NCBI GenBank assembly: GCA_002914845.1
Contig: JXTC01000106.1
Coordinates: 422,783 to 486,782 of the forward strand
Direction: 5' to 3'
DNA length: 64,000 nucleotides
DNA from: Trema orientale
Lineage: Eukaryota > Streptophyta > Magnoliopsida > Rosales > Cannabaceae
In this document: one piece after another, positions 35,123-46,984 of the stretch
Layout of the letters: each line of letters begins with the position of its first letter
Position numbering within the stretch: position 1 is the stretch's first letter
Translations under genes and position numbers: made by a program
Notes under the pieces: model-generated
What the model was told of the DNA's origin: nothing
Databases searched by the model: none
Seen by the model: only the letters and a program-made list of their open reading frames with translations

Positions 35123-37330
35123 ATCTTTCTTAGGGCATGTAATATCAAAGGATGGAATTTCTATTGGCCATTAAAAAGCTAAGGCAATTGTGGAGTGAAA
35201 TAGGCCGACAAATGTTTTAGAGATTCGTAGCTTCTTAGGTTTGGCTGGATACTATAGAAGGTTTGTGAAAGGATTTTTGCTGATAGCAGTTCCTTTGACG
35301 CAACTTACTCATAAGGGAGTCAAATTTAAATGGTCAAAAGATTGTGAACGAAGTTTTTAGAAACTGAAGAAAAGATTGGTTTCTGCACCAATCCTTACAG
35401 TACCTTCTGGGACTGGAAGATTCATTATTTATAGTGATGCATCAAAGAAAGGGTTAGAATGTGTTTTGATGCAGCATAATAAGGTTATTACCTATGCTTT
35501 TAGATGATAATTGAAGGGGCCCGAGAAAAAATATCCTACGCATGATTTGGAGTTAGCTACTGTAGTTTTTGCTCTTAAGATTTGGAGACATTATCTCTAC
35601 GGAGAGAAATGTGATATATATACCGATCATAAGAGTCTAAAATACATCTTCACTCAAAAGGAGCTAAACATGAGGCATAGAAAGTGGTTAGAATTATTAA
35701 AAGATTACGATTTGACTATTCACTACCATCCTGGGAAGGCAAATGTGGTAGCAGATGCTTTGAGTAGAAAAACTTCAGGTAATTTGGTAATTTTAATCAC
35801 TGATCAGAAGAACATTTTAAAAGATATGAGAAAACTGAATATCGAAGTAAGAATACCAGAGTCTGGAGTACAGTTGCCTAGTTTGCATGTGCAACCTTTA
35901 TTGATTGATAGAATCAAGGCTACCTAACCTAATGACCCCAATTTGCAGAAGATTCGAGCTAAGATAGAGGCAGGAGTGAAAATATAATTTTTTATCCATG
36001 AAGATGGATCCTTGAGATTTGGAAAGAGATTGTGTGTGCCAAACGATTCAAAATTAAAGAAGTAGATTCTTAGGGAAGCACATAACACGAGCTACATAGT
36101 ACATCCTGGAGGCACTAAAATGTATAGGGATCTAAGAGAGAATTTCTGGTAGAATAACATAAAAAGGGAAATTGCTCAGTATGTTGCACAGTGCTTAGTG
36201 TATTAGCAAGTGAAAGCTGAACACCAAATACCTGCAGGATTGTTACAACCTATTGAGATTCCTGAATGGAAATGAGATTGTATCATTATGGACTTTGTAA
36301 TAGGATTGCCAAGGACTAACAGTGGCAATGATACAATTTGAGTTTTGTTGGATTGTAAATCTAAATCTGTACATTTTTTAGCTATCAAAATCACTTTTTT
36401 CCTCGAGAGGTTAGCAAAATTATATATAAGAGAGATAGTGAGACTACATGGGATTCTTACAGTTATTATTTCTGACCGAGATCCTAGATTTTTATCACAT
36501 TTTTGAAATGCTATACACAAAGTCTTTGGGACTAAGCTAAGTTTCAGTACAGCTTTTCACCCACAAACAGATGGACAGTCAGAAAGAACCATTCAGATAC
36601 TGAAAGATATGTTGAGAGCTTACACCATAGATTTCAAGGGTTCTTGGGATGAGCATTTGCCCTTGGTGGAGTTTGCATACAATAATAGCTATTAGGCTAA
36701 TTTGCAAGTAGCACCGTATGAAGCTCTATATAGTAGAAAGTGCAGATCTCCTATTTGTTGGGATGATGTAGGAGAAAAGGCAATTACAGGACCCGAAATG
36801 GTACAACAGACTGTTGAGAAGATTAGATTGATCAAAGAAAGACTTTTGGCTGCACAAAGTCGTTAGATAAGTTATGTAGACCCCAAAAGAAAGGATGTGG
36901 TATTTGAAGTTAGTGATCATGTTTTCTTAAAAGTGTCACCTATGAGAGGGATAAAGAGATTTGGAGTTCGAGGTAAGCTAAGTCCTCGATTCATTAGTCC
37001 ATTTGAGATATTAAATAAAGTTGGTAAGATAGCCTACAGACTTGCCCTACTACCAGCATTGTCTGGTGTTCACAATATGTTCCATGTGTCTATACTGAAG
37101 AGATACATTCCTGATCTTAGTCATGTGATTCAGTACGAACCGATATAACTTAAAGAAGATCTGACTTATGAAGAACATCCTTTGCGTATTGTTGATACAA
37201 AGGAATAAGTGTTAAGACGTCGGATTATTTCTTATGTTAAGGTTCAATGGACCACCACACTGAAAGAGAAGCTACATGAGAGTTAGAAGAGGAAATATGA
37301 GCGAAGTACCCTTTTCTTTTTGAGACTACA
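35123..37330 (+). pseudogene. Gypsy RT end, RNase H, integrase and C-terminal tail
   Basis: RT thumb and connection ([26 protein letters not shown]). RNase H follows with [45 protein letters not shown] and the linker [16 protein letters not shown]. The integrase zinc finger and core carry DFVIGLPRTNSG, FHPQTDGQSERTIQILKDML and EFAYNNSY. The tail at 36,897-37,330 has SVHNMFHVSxLKRY-like text and YVKVQW, resembling a degenerate chromodomain region. At least ten premature stops, mostly at CAG, CAA, CGA or TGG positions. Confidence 0.9.
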
Positions 37331-37361
37331 GGTAGTGAAATTTAGAGGACTAAACTTATTT

Positions 37362-37375
37362 TAAGTGGGAGAGAA
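37362..37375 (+). other. Gypsy polypurine tract
   Basis: aagtgggagagaa directly before the 3' LTR start tgtgataatctg. Confidence 0.85.
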
Positions 37376-39475
37376 TGTGATAATCTGTATAGGTGAAAAA
37401 AATAATAATAAATAAATAAAAAGGGCAAAAGATAAAAACACCAAGGATTAGTTAATTAAGTAAGGACAATTTCGTAATTTTGAAAACTAAGAAACCCTAT
37501 ATGTATCATCTTTCAGAGTCGTGACAGAAGAAAAAAAAAATTAACGCTCTGCAGAGGGAGAAGAGAACGGTTGAGAGGCTTGGAAGAAGAGGAAGGATTA
37601 CAAGAAGGTTAATTTTTCAATTCTCTAAGGCAAAGAACTCCTCCCCATCAATTGTCAATCTATTATTTGGGAATTTTAGGGTTAATCCATCATTTAGGGT
37701 TTAGAATTCTTTAAGCATCTTTTATTTCAGTCATGACTCTAGAGATGATTTATATTTTGAGTGATTACTCTCGCTGTAAGGTTGAAAACAACACAAAAAT
37801 TACGTAATTTGGATGTCTAGATTAAAAGTTATAGATTTTTGAATTTTGGTCTGAGATGGTAAAACGCAATAGAGGTTGCGACTGGTTTTTCAATAGTTTC
37901 TAATGGTCTAATAGGGCCATATTTGGTATCGTTGGAAAGCTTATCAAATGACTTAAAACTAGTGAGATATAGCCTTTTAAAGTGAGCGATACGAATCTGG
38001 AAAAATTTTATAACTCTCAGCATTTAGAGAAAAATGTGGCAGCGGTTTACTTAGCTTCATGAGGCCCACCTATGGACCCTACAGGCATGCTCTTGGCACT
38101 TTTAGGACCCCAATCACTTGAAGATATTGTCCTCCAAATTTCACAATTTTTAGAATTAATTTGGAATTGTTTTGAATTTTTGATGTTGAGGTTATGCAAG
38201 ATAATGTAGTGAATGTATTAAGTAAGCATGAGCAACAGGTTAGACATTGTGTTAGGTATGATTTAAGGTACATGTTAAGTGTTTAATATTTATATATGAT
38301 TCGTGTTATAATTATAGGTTCTTATGGTAGGTAGCAAATTATTGTTGGATTAGTTAGATTAGCGAACAGGTAAGTAATCTTTCGTCTTTATTAGTGAATT
38401 TTATTTTATCACAGTTAATTTTTATTGATTCCTTTTAAAAAAAATATATATTTATTAATTTGAAATATTTATAATTTTTATTGATTCCTTTTAAAAAAAT
38501 ATATATTTATTAATCTGAAATATTTACTTCAAATAAGTTATTTTTGGACAAAATTTACTTTGATTGAATTATATTGAATTCTTTAAGAAAATATGGATCA
38601 AGCTTATGATTGATACTGTTGTTGAATGATTTGAGAATTTATCACTTTTTGAGCCATGTTGAATATGAATATTTTAAAACACTCTTCAATTGACTATGTA
38701 ATGTGGACTTATTCCACAGGGGTTAAATGTGGACAGTACGTACTAAATGTAGACCAAGCTATAGGAGTTAAATGTAGTAAATATAGACCTAGCTACACGG
38801 GTTAAATGTAGTAAATGTGGACCTAACCGCAGGGGTTAAGTGTGGTCATAGTCATCCAAAAACTGTAGAGTAGAATTTGAAAGTGTTACTAGTTTTTGAA
38901 TGAGATCGAAACTTTAGGTTTGAATTCTATTATATTTTTATAAATTTATTTCTGACCGATTTCACATGTTATATTGAAAGATATTAGTTTTGAAATTGAG
39001 TTGTTCAAAATAAGATGTTTACGAAATGTTTCAAATAGCATATGCTTGATCCAACTAGTAAAGATTATTGATTACTTTTTGGGCTATCGAGCTCACCCTT
39101 TTATTCTTTAATCTTTTTCAGATTCAGGGAATAGTCAATAAGTGGAACTCATATTTAAAGGAGGGAGATTGTTTGAGGACTCAGATTTACTATCTAGAGT
39201 TATTGTATTGTTTAGTTTTCATTTTGAGACATTGTTGGTTATTTGAGGTATACTAGATTATTATTATAGTTTGAGTTTCTTTTGTTATTATGGATTTAGC
39301 AAATTATTATTGATAGTTTAGATTGATATGATGTTTTGTTATGATGAGATATTTTGGGTGTTAATGGATCTATTTGGATTTTTAATAACGATTAGATTCA
39401 AAGCCTTTTGTGTGTAAGAGATTTATCCTTGTGGGTATATAGCCGTTGCTATGTCTTTAGTCTTAGGGCTTGACA
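37376..39475 (+). repeat. Gypsy 3' LTR (~2.1 kb)
   Basis: Starts TGTGATAATC after the polypurine tract and ends CTTGACA directly before the target duplication GAATG. Collinear with the 5' LTR from 37,539 onward, about 90% similar by eye. An internal ~55-bp duplication lies at 38,415-38,525. Confidence 0.88.
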
Positions 39476-39480
39476 GAATG

Positions 39481-40760
39481 TCTTGCTGCTTATCTTTTAG
39501 ATCATGGAGAGTTCGACTGTAGAACAATACTACATATGGAGGTCATTAAGAGGGAAGAATGTTGCAAAGGCATCGAAAGTTGCACAAATGAAAAGAAAAG
39601 AATATTAGTAGATGATTACTTTGATCGTCAATTCCACATAGAGAAAAATATTTATGATGTTGAATCTGCACCGAACCATGAAGGTATAAATCTCGATGTT
39701 GTCCTTCATCTTCTTAGCACATATACAATAGCATCATCCCCAACTCCACAACATTCAAAGAAAGATTTGGCTATTATAGACCAAGTTGTACTAGTGGAAC
39801 ATTGTGAACCGATGGACCACGATGACGTGCTGGATGATCTACGAAATCTAGTATGTAATGATGGCACTTCTAGTTTTACAGACGAGTCAGATTTGGCAAT
39901 TGGTCAGAAATTTGCAAACAAAGATGAGGTGAAAAATAAGTTGAAAGAAATTTCTCTACAAGCTTGCTTTGAGATGGAAATAATTAACTCCAACATATCA
40001 CTATATGTAACAAAATACATTGATAAAACATGCAAATGGGTAGTAGAGGCAGCAAAGATTAGCAATTCAGAGCATTTCTTAATCTGAACATATTGTAACA
40101 CTCATACTTGCTCTTTTATTAACCGAAAAAAAAAAAAGCATAAACAAGCAACTTTAGTTATAGTTGCAGCGATAGTGAAATCAAATTTTGAAGGTCAGAA
40201 AGATAAACCAATCCTGAAATCGATAATGACGATAATGCAAAAGAAACACATGCTAGTAACATACTGGAAAGCTTAATTTGGAAAAAAACTTTCCAATGAC
40301 CTTCTTAGGGGTTCACCCTAATTGAGTTTTCGATCTCTACCAGCATATTTGTACATGGTTCGAAAAATGAATCTAGGTACAGTCACACATTTAGAGGTAG
40401 ATGATGATGGCATATTCAATTCAAAGCTAAAAGAGCTTATACCAAATGATGAGGAGTTGGTCATCATTTCAGATAGGAACCAAAGAATTATTAAGATAGT
40501 TAAATATGTTTATACGAAGTCACATCATGGGCATTGTAGATGGCATCTCGCCTAAAATGTCAAGAAACACGTTGGAATTAAAGGGGTAGTTAGACTTTTT
40601 GATGACATTGAAGATGAAGTGATGAAAAATGTACTACCTCCTGTTGTAAAAGTTGGCCAAGATAGAAGGAAAATAAAAAGATTCACTTTAGGAGAAGGGA
40701 AAAGATAGAAAAAAAGATATGGGTTATGCAGGAACTTCTTAATCATTTATATTAAGAAGC
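39481..40760 (+). pseudogene. MULE mudrA continuation: DNA-binding domain and transposase core
   Basis: Open from 39,481 to 40,084: CLAAYLLDHGEFDC, an acidic linker, then the MuDR DNA-binding domain AIGQKFANKDEVKNKLKEI and CKWVVEAAKI. After a stop, other frames carry CNTHTCSFINRK, FRSLPAYLYMVRKMNLGTVT and LIPNDEELVIISDRNQRI with SHHGHCRWHLA. The catalytic region before SDRN is deleted, since the text passes directly from the TVTHLEVDDDG position to the late core. A pseudogene by stops and deletion. Confidence 0.75.
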
Positions 40761-40819
40761 AAATATCTCAAAAGCGGCATATAAAAGATCTTGAATAGGT
40801 CCTCAGAGTTTTCGTTTTG

Positions 40820-41225
40820 CACATCGTTACTCGACTAGGACCAGTCGAACTCCACTGGATCCAGTCGAGATTTTATAGAATTTTGGTTATTCAAATTGTT
40901 ATTCGACTGTGTCCAGTCAATCTCTACTGGATCTAATTAACATTTTCAAAGAGTTATTATTTTGCAGTTCGTTACTCGACTGGGTACAGTAGACCGCTAC
41001 TGGGTCCAATTGAGATTTTTATGGAGTTTTGGTTACATAAATTGTCACTTAAGTGGACCCAGTTGAACTCAACTGGGTCGAGTCGAGTTTTCCAGAGAGT
41101 ATTGGTCATTTAAATTTCTACTCGACTTGACACAATAGAGCTCTACTGGATCCAGTATGGTAGATGTGCTATTGAGATTCTTCCCAGCTACTTCAGTCGA
41201 GCTCAACTGGATCCATTTGAGTTCA
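40820..41225. repeat. GACTGGGTCCAG-type subterminal tandem repeats, right side
   Basis: About five units of roughly 70-75 bp, each with a core such as ctcgactgggtccagt followed by ctactggatccagt, then an AT-rich spacer containing tttggttat. Same core as 29,728-29,875. Confidence 0.8.
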
Positions 41226-41254
41226 AATGGTCATTTAACTTGTTATATTTTTCA

Positions 41255-41995
41255 TTTTTTTTTAATGTGACACTATAAATAAAGTTACTATAATGTATCA
41301 TTGTATTTATTGGGATATTTATAATACGTTACCACATTTATTTATGAATGATTATAATGTGACATTATACTTACTTTTTTCCTTTTTCTTTTTTCTTTTT
41401 AATGTGACATTATAAACAAAGTAACTATAATGTGTCATTGTATTTATTGAGACATTTATAATATGACACTGTACTTACCTTTTCCTTTTTCATTTTTAAT
41501 GTGACACTATAAACAAAGTTACTATAATGTGTCATTGTATTTATTGAGATATTTATAATATGAGGCCACATTTATTTATGTATCATTATTATAATATGAT
41601 ACGAGACTTACTTTTTTCCTTTTTTTTTTTAAATGTGACACTATAAATAAAGTTACTATAACGTATCATTGTATTTATTGAGACATTTATAATATGGCAC
41701 TATATTTATTTATGAATGATTATTATAATGTGATACTGCACTTATCTTTTCTTCTTTTTGTTTTAATGTGACACTATAAACAAAGTAACTATAATGTGTC
41801 ATTGTATTAATTTCGCATTTATAATGTGACACCACATTTTTTTATTAATGATTATTATAATGAACACTGTAATTAACTTTTCTTTTTTTTTTTTATGTGA
41901 CACTATAAACAAAGTTACTATAATGTGTCATTGTATTTATTGAGATATTTATAATATGACACCACATTTATTTATGAACGATTATTATAATGTCC
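41255..41995. repeat. AT-rich minisatellite, ~130-bp unit, six copies
   Basis: The word atgtgaca(c/t)tataaa recurs at about 41,263, 41,402, 41,499, 41,631, 41,765 and 41,896. Intervals are 140, 97, 132, 134 and 131; the 97-bp unit has an internal deletion. Each unit also has atgtgtcattgtatttattgag and a T-run. Confidence 0.88.
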
Positions 41996-42239
41996 CAGTT
42001 TGGTAGATCTTTTTGAAAAGCTAAAACCACTTGTTCAAGAATTTTCAAGTTAAAAGGTGTTTGGTAAAAAATACAAAAGCATATTTTTAAAGAATTTTAT
42101 GTAAAGCTATAGCTACAATCTAAAGCCCACGCAACCCATCTTCACACATTAGATTACACAGGAATCTCTCACTTCCCTTTAACGAATATTTTATATGGAC
42201 AAAAATAACCTCACTCAAGTTCCAAAATACCAACTAAAC

Positions 42240-42675
42240 CAATCTAAAATTTACGCCTTCTTCGTTCGTATTCTTCGTCAGCCGCCTCTTCTTTCTCGTT
42301 CATCTTCTTCCTTTGGAGGTACATCTTTGGTTTCAGAAATGCAAAACAATACAACGTACACACCAATACTAACGAAAAATAAAATATAAAATTGTAAACG
42401 ACCTAAAGAAGTACAAGATTCCAGACAATATAACATAAAACCGTAAACGACCTAAAGAAGTATATGATTCTAGATCTAGAGGTACACCTCTAGTTTCAGA
42501 ATTGCAAAACAATATAGCGTACATGCCAATACCAGCAAAAAATAAAATATAAAACCGACGACCTAAAGAAGTATACGATTCTAGAAAATAAAATATAAAA
42601 TCATAAACGACCCAAAGTAGTACACGATTCTAGATCCGAAGGTCCACCTCCGGTTTTAGAAATGCACTACTTGCG
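42240..42675. repeat. Complex direct repeats
   Basis: Partial copies of a ~170-bp unit with ggtttcagaaatgcaaaacaat, aaaaataaaatataaaa and cgacctaaagaagtatacga, at about 42,316-42,410, 42,480-42,590 and 42,590-42,665. Non-coding. 42,676-43,205 is AT-rich with no feature seen. Confidence 0.6.
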
Positions 42676-43212
42676 TATTTGAAATGAGAAATAGATATTA
42701 ATATTATTTATTTTATTTTCAATATTTTTTATCTTATTCTCAAAAATTTGTTTATGAAACTTACGTTAAATAATAAGTAATAAATTTAGTTGAATTATTT
42801 TCATATTAAATATTTTTTAAACAAATATTTTGTAAAAAGATTTATATACTTTATTGGGTATGTTTATTTTACTGGGTATTTAAAGAACAGAGGTCTAAGT
42901 TTACTTTACGGTGTTGTTTGAAGAACATGGACCTCTTTTTTTCGGGCTGTTGAAGAGGACTTTCACTCTCCCTTTTCTCTTTTTATATTCTTTATTCGTT
43001 TTTTTTTTTTCCAAATTGCCTTTATTCTTTTATAGGGTTTCATTTAGTTTTACACTTAGAGGCTGTTACATCTTTTCATTTACAAAAAGAAGAAGAAAAA
43101 AAAAAAGAAAACAAAATAAAAAATAATAATAAAACAAGTCTATTTTGATTTAAATGAAGTTCAGAGCAAGTCTAGAAAACTAAAAGGCCCAAAAAATAGG
43201 TTAGTATTTTAA

Positions 43213-43858
43213 GGCTTTTTGGAAGAAAGTTGGTCATGTTCCAGATCAAGTTGCTTTTGTGACTGTCATGAGTGCTTGTGCTAGTATAGGAAAGCAGGAT
43301 GATGCGTGTGAGTTATTCATTGAGATGCAAAAGCAAAACCCGAATGTTGTGGCTTGGAACATGATGATTTCGGGGCATGAGGGGGGAGGCTCTTATGTTT
43401 TTCTTGACAATGAGAAAAGCTGATGTAAAACGTACTAGATGTACTTTAGGAAGTACGATTGGTAGTTTAGCAGCTTTATACTATGGCTTACTTATTCGTG
43501 CTCATGCAGTTACACATGGCTTAGATTCTAATTTTTATATGGGAAGTTCTCTGATTAATGTGCATTCCAAGTGTGAGAAAGTGGATGTTTCATAGAAAAT
43601 ATTCAGTGATTTAGATGCTAAGAACCTTGTCTTGTGGAACGCAATGCTTGGTGGTTATGCACAAAATGGATATGCCTTTGTGGTCAAGACTTGTTCTCTA
43701 ATATGAAAGAATGTGGCTTTCTGCTTGATGACTTTACCTACACCAGCATTTTGAGCGCACGTGCTTGCTTAGAGTTTTTAGAACTGAATTGCCATTTGCA
43801 TTCAGTTACCACTAAGAACGACTTTGCATTGAATTTGTTTGATGGAAATGCATTGACA
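43213..43858 (+). pseudogene. PPR pseudogene, piece 1
   Basis: PPR repeats in shifting frames: KKVGHVPDQVAFVTVMSACA, VVAWNMMISGH, a TLGSTIGSLAAL region, GLDSNFYMGSSLINVHSKC, then a stop, LVLWNAMLGGYAQNG, and LLDDFTYTSILSA ending NLFDGNAL. Order and wording recall Arabidopsis At3g09040 (a mitochondrial E-class PPR) from memory. At least three frame breaks. It begins mid-protein at 43,213 and is cut at 43,858 by the Helitron complex; piece 2 starts at 58,096. Confidence 0.82.
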
Positions 43859-43909
43859 TATTATTATATTATATATATATATTAAGCCTGAAGCTCAAAA
43901 CTCTGATAG

Positions 43910-44880
43910 CTTCTTTGATCATTATTTTATTTTAAAATTTTTAGAAAAATCCTAATTTTTTCATGATATGATTGGTCCTATTATTATTTTTCTTTGCTAT
44001 GATTAGTTGTAATATATACATGTATTATATAATATTGTATTTAATTTAATATTAATGATATCTTATAATAAATTTAGTTCATCGAATCGAACAAATGATT
44101 GTGCTACATTCGTCTCATCAAAATAAATATAGAGAGAGAAAAAAACATAATTTAATGTTTTATAAAATATTATATTTAATTTAATATTAATGATTACTTA
44201 TATTAAATTTAGTTCATCGAACATCAAAAAGTTGTGTTACATTCGTCTCATCAAAATAAATACAGAGATAAATATATTTTTTGATGTTGAAATACATTGA
44301 ACCTATCTATATCTTTGATCATTATTCTATTTTCAAAATTTTTAGAAAAACTCTAATTTTTTCATGATATGANNNNNNNNNNNNNNNNNNNNNNNNNNNN
44401 NNNNNNNNNNNNNNNNNNNNNNNNNNNNNNNNNNNNNNNNNNNNNNNNNNNNNNNNNNNNNNNNNNNNNNNNNNNNNNNNNNNNNNNNNNNNNNNNNNNN
44501 NNNNNNNNNNNNNNNNNNNNNNNNNNNNNNNNNNNNNNNNNNNNNNNNNNNNNNNNNNNNNNNNNNTTTTTGATGTTGAAATACATTGAACCTAATTATA
44601 TCTTTGATCATTATTCTATTTTTAAAATTTTTAGAAAAATCCTAATTTTTTCATGATATGAATAGTCCTATCATTATTTTTCTTTACTATGATTGGTTGT
44701 AATATATACATGTATTATATAATATTGTATTTAATTTAATATTAATGATAGCTTATAATAAATTTAATTCATCGAACAAATAGTTGTACTACATTCGTCT
44801 CATCAAAATAAATATAGAGATAAATATATTTTTTAATGTTAAAATACATTAAACTTAACTATACATTAGGCTTAATATAT
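43910..44880. repeat. AT-rich direct repeats around an N gap
   Basis: A ~300-400-bp unit (ctttgatcattattctatttt ... ttcatgatatga ... catgtattatataatattg ... attcgtctcatcaaaataaa) occurs at 43,915-44,150, partially at 44,150-44,372, and again at 44,603-44,830. Non-coding. Confidence 0.8.
44373..44566. other. Assembly gap, 194 N
   Basis: Falls inside a direct-repeat array, where an assembler would be expected to fail. Confidence 0.98.
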
Positions 44881-45024
44881 GTAATATTAATACAACTCGC
44901 ACTTAATACATTAGACTTAATGTATGTAATATTAATACAACTCGCGCTTGTTCAATGATTAGTTGTTATATATTATAGATTATAATATCTCCGCGTAGCA
45001 ATGGCAGAACCCAACTCGTTATTA

Positions 45025-45420
45025 TATATAACTAAAGCTGAGTAGAAAACTACAGAACAAATAACGTGTTTCACTGTACAAATAACAGTAACTTGGCTTT
45101 TTGGTGTGATTTTACGGATTCGTCCTTAAGTGTCTGGTTGTGGCCTGTTAGTGGGTGTGGTTATTTCGTCTTCTCATTTTTGTTTGTATGATTTGACTAA
45201 ATTGCCCCGCTGTCTCTGTGTATGGGTGAAGGGTTGGACTTGGTTTTTATGTCTTTTTGTTTTGCCCTTGGTTAAACCGCCGTCCCTCTCCCATCAATTC
45301 GCTGCTTTGTTTCTTCTCTCTCTGTCTTTTGAGTGTTTTCTTCTCTCTTCTTTTTTTGTTTTTTATGCTTTATTTTCTCTCTTTTCACAGATCGTTTTTT
45401 TTCTCTCCTTCTGTTAGATG
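45025..45420. repeat. Helitron leader-like repeat, copy A
   Basis: From gctgagtagaaaac through gtgtttcactgtaca, ttttacggattcgtccttaa and ggttgtggcctgtta to catcaattcgctgctttg. The same text recurs at 48,190-48,480. T-rich downstream sequence to 46,050 looks like 5' UTR or leader intron and carries long but meaningless frames. Confidence 0.75.
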
Positions 45421-46084
45421 ATGGCTTCTTCTGTTTTTTTGTTTGATTTATGCTCCCTAATAAATCTCTGTGATTTGTCTTCTTCTTCTGATTTCTTTTC
45501 TCAAACCCTTTGTTTTCTTAGATCTGGTTCGTCCGTTTGGATTTGGCTCTATCGATTCTAACTGCTCTTGAATTTTTTTTATCTTGGGTGCTTCGGTTGG
45601 TTTGGTGATTATCTTCGTTTTTGTGGTATTTTTTCGAACTTAAACTTTGTATTCTTAATTTTTTTTGCCTCTGTGTGTCATGCTCTTTGTATTCTGGGTG
45701 ATTGTATATTTCGTGTTCATGTTTGTAGATATTATGGAATGATTCTTCTGTATTTTCTGATCCTTTTTTGCGGCTGTCATTTCTGTTGGTTATGGTTTCT
45801 AGGGTTTGATTTGTTGTTTCTCTATTCTATGTTATTTTGTTGGGCCTTTGTTTGTGGATGTGAGCTTCTTATTTTTGGGCTTCGATTTTTCTTGGTGGAT
45901 TAAATGTGGCTTCTCTGTTTTTGGGCTTTTTATTTGGAAATTGGGCTTCGACGGGCTTTTATATCGTCCGATAAATGTCATTTTGTTAATTACTTTATCT
46001 ATTTGTTTTTTTTAGTAAAATGCCCATCACATTTTAGGGTTTTTCTTTCCTTTTTTTTTAATAAATTTGTGTAAATATATATAT

Positions 46085-46192
46085 ATATAAAATAATGTGT
46101 GTGTCTGTGTATGGGCGCGCGTGTGTGTGTGTGTTCTACGTGTGTGTGTGTGTGTGTGTCTGTGTATGTGTGCATGTGTTTGTTTCTGTGTG
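46085..46192. repeat. Imperfect (TG)n microsatellite
   Basis: About 100 bp of tgtgtg runs interrupted by gggcgcgcg and ctacg. Confidence 0.95.
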
Positions 46193-46431
46193 GTTAAATT
46201 TCTAGATTTTTCCTAAGAAGATTTGTATTGCAATTTTGCTTTTTTTTTTTTTTTTCCTTTAGAAAAAATCATAAAAAAGTGGAAAAAAATAGAAAAAGCT
46301 GTCTGGTTTTGATGCTAATTATGATCCATAATTTTGCTTTTCATTATGTGTCTACTCGCATTTATGAATTAAATACTAATCGTATAACTTCATTGAATGT
46401 TGTTTTGATATTTTCCATTATTTTCATCCAA

Positions 46432-46620
46432 AAAAAAAAAAGAAAAAAAAGAAAGTAAAAATGAAATAAAATGAAATAAAAAAGATAATTTGGAGACAAT
46501 GATGAAAAGTGGGGCAATTTTTGTTNAAAAAAAAAAAAGAAAAAAGAAAGTAAAAATGAAATAAAATGAAATAAAAAAGATAATTTGGAGACAATGATGA
46601 AAAGTGGGGCAATTTTTGTT
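46432..46620. repeat. 94-bp direct duplication around a single N (likely assembly join)
   Basis: The text from an A-run through gaaagtaaaaatgaaat to ggggcaatttttgtt occurs before and after the n at 46,526, at a 95-base offset and nearly identical. Confidence 0.9.
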
Positions 46621-46984
46621 AAATACGTTTGTGGAGTTTTTTTCTTATCTATTTTTTATATAAGATATTCGTTTTTTTCACTGTTTACTTATTTAGAGTA
46701 TTGGTGTTGAATAAGTTTCTGATTTTCTTTTATTAAACATATATCATTTTTATTATGTGTTGTTTCTAGATATTGCCATGTGTCAAAATTTCGTTTAATG
46801 CCTTTTGCAATCTCTTTATAGTCGTTTGACTATAAATACTAAAGTTATTTACTGCCTTATTTCACACTCTGCTCATGCGTATCTTCCTTCTCACTCACAA
46901 TTTGCTGAGTTTGGTTTTAACCTCCTTAATTGTATTTATTGTACTGTTATTGCTTCCTCTACATTTCGTATAACTGCTAACCGT

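Larger units (their letters stand above)
30249..39475 (+). mobile_element. Ty3-gypsy retrotransposon with ~2-kb LTRs and internal inversion
   Basis: Flanked by the 5-bp target duplication GAATG at 30,244-30,248 and 39,476-39,480. Internal order: 5' LTR, tRNA-Met primer site, gag, [protease + RT in inverted orientation], RNase H, integrase, chromodomain-like tail, polypurine tract, 3' LTR. Many premature stops, so not active. The 5' LTR edge differs from the 3' LTR edge because a complete TRIM occupies its place. Confidence 0.9.
29480..42000 (+). mobile_element. Second MULE, split by a gypsy insertion
   Basis: mudrA-like coding pieces at 29,995-30,248 and 39,481-40,760 join when the gypsy element (30,249-39,475) and one 5-bp target copy are removed. 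Both outer flanks carry the same distinctive short repeats (tcgactgggtcta...gagctctactggatc) at 29,728-29,875 and 40,820-41,225, as expected for subterminal repeats of one element. Exact termini not located. Confidence 0.65.

Noticed and set aside
44342-44656. Frames across the 44.37-44.57 kb gap
   Set aside because: Made of N; flanks are non-coding AT-rich repeats.
45130-46015. Long T-rich plus-strand frames of Phe/Leu/Cys
   Set aside because: Composition artefact of a T-rich leader; part of it recurs as a non-coding repeat at 48.2 kb.
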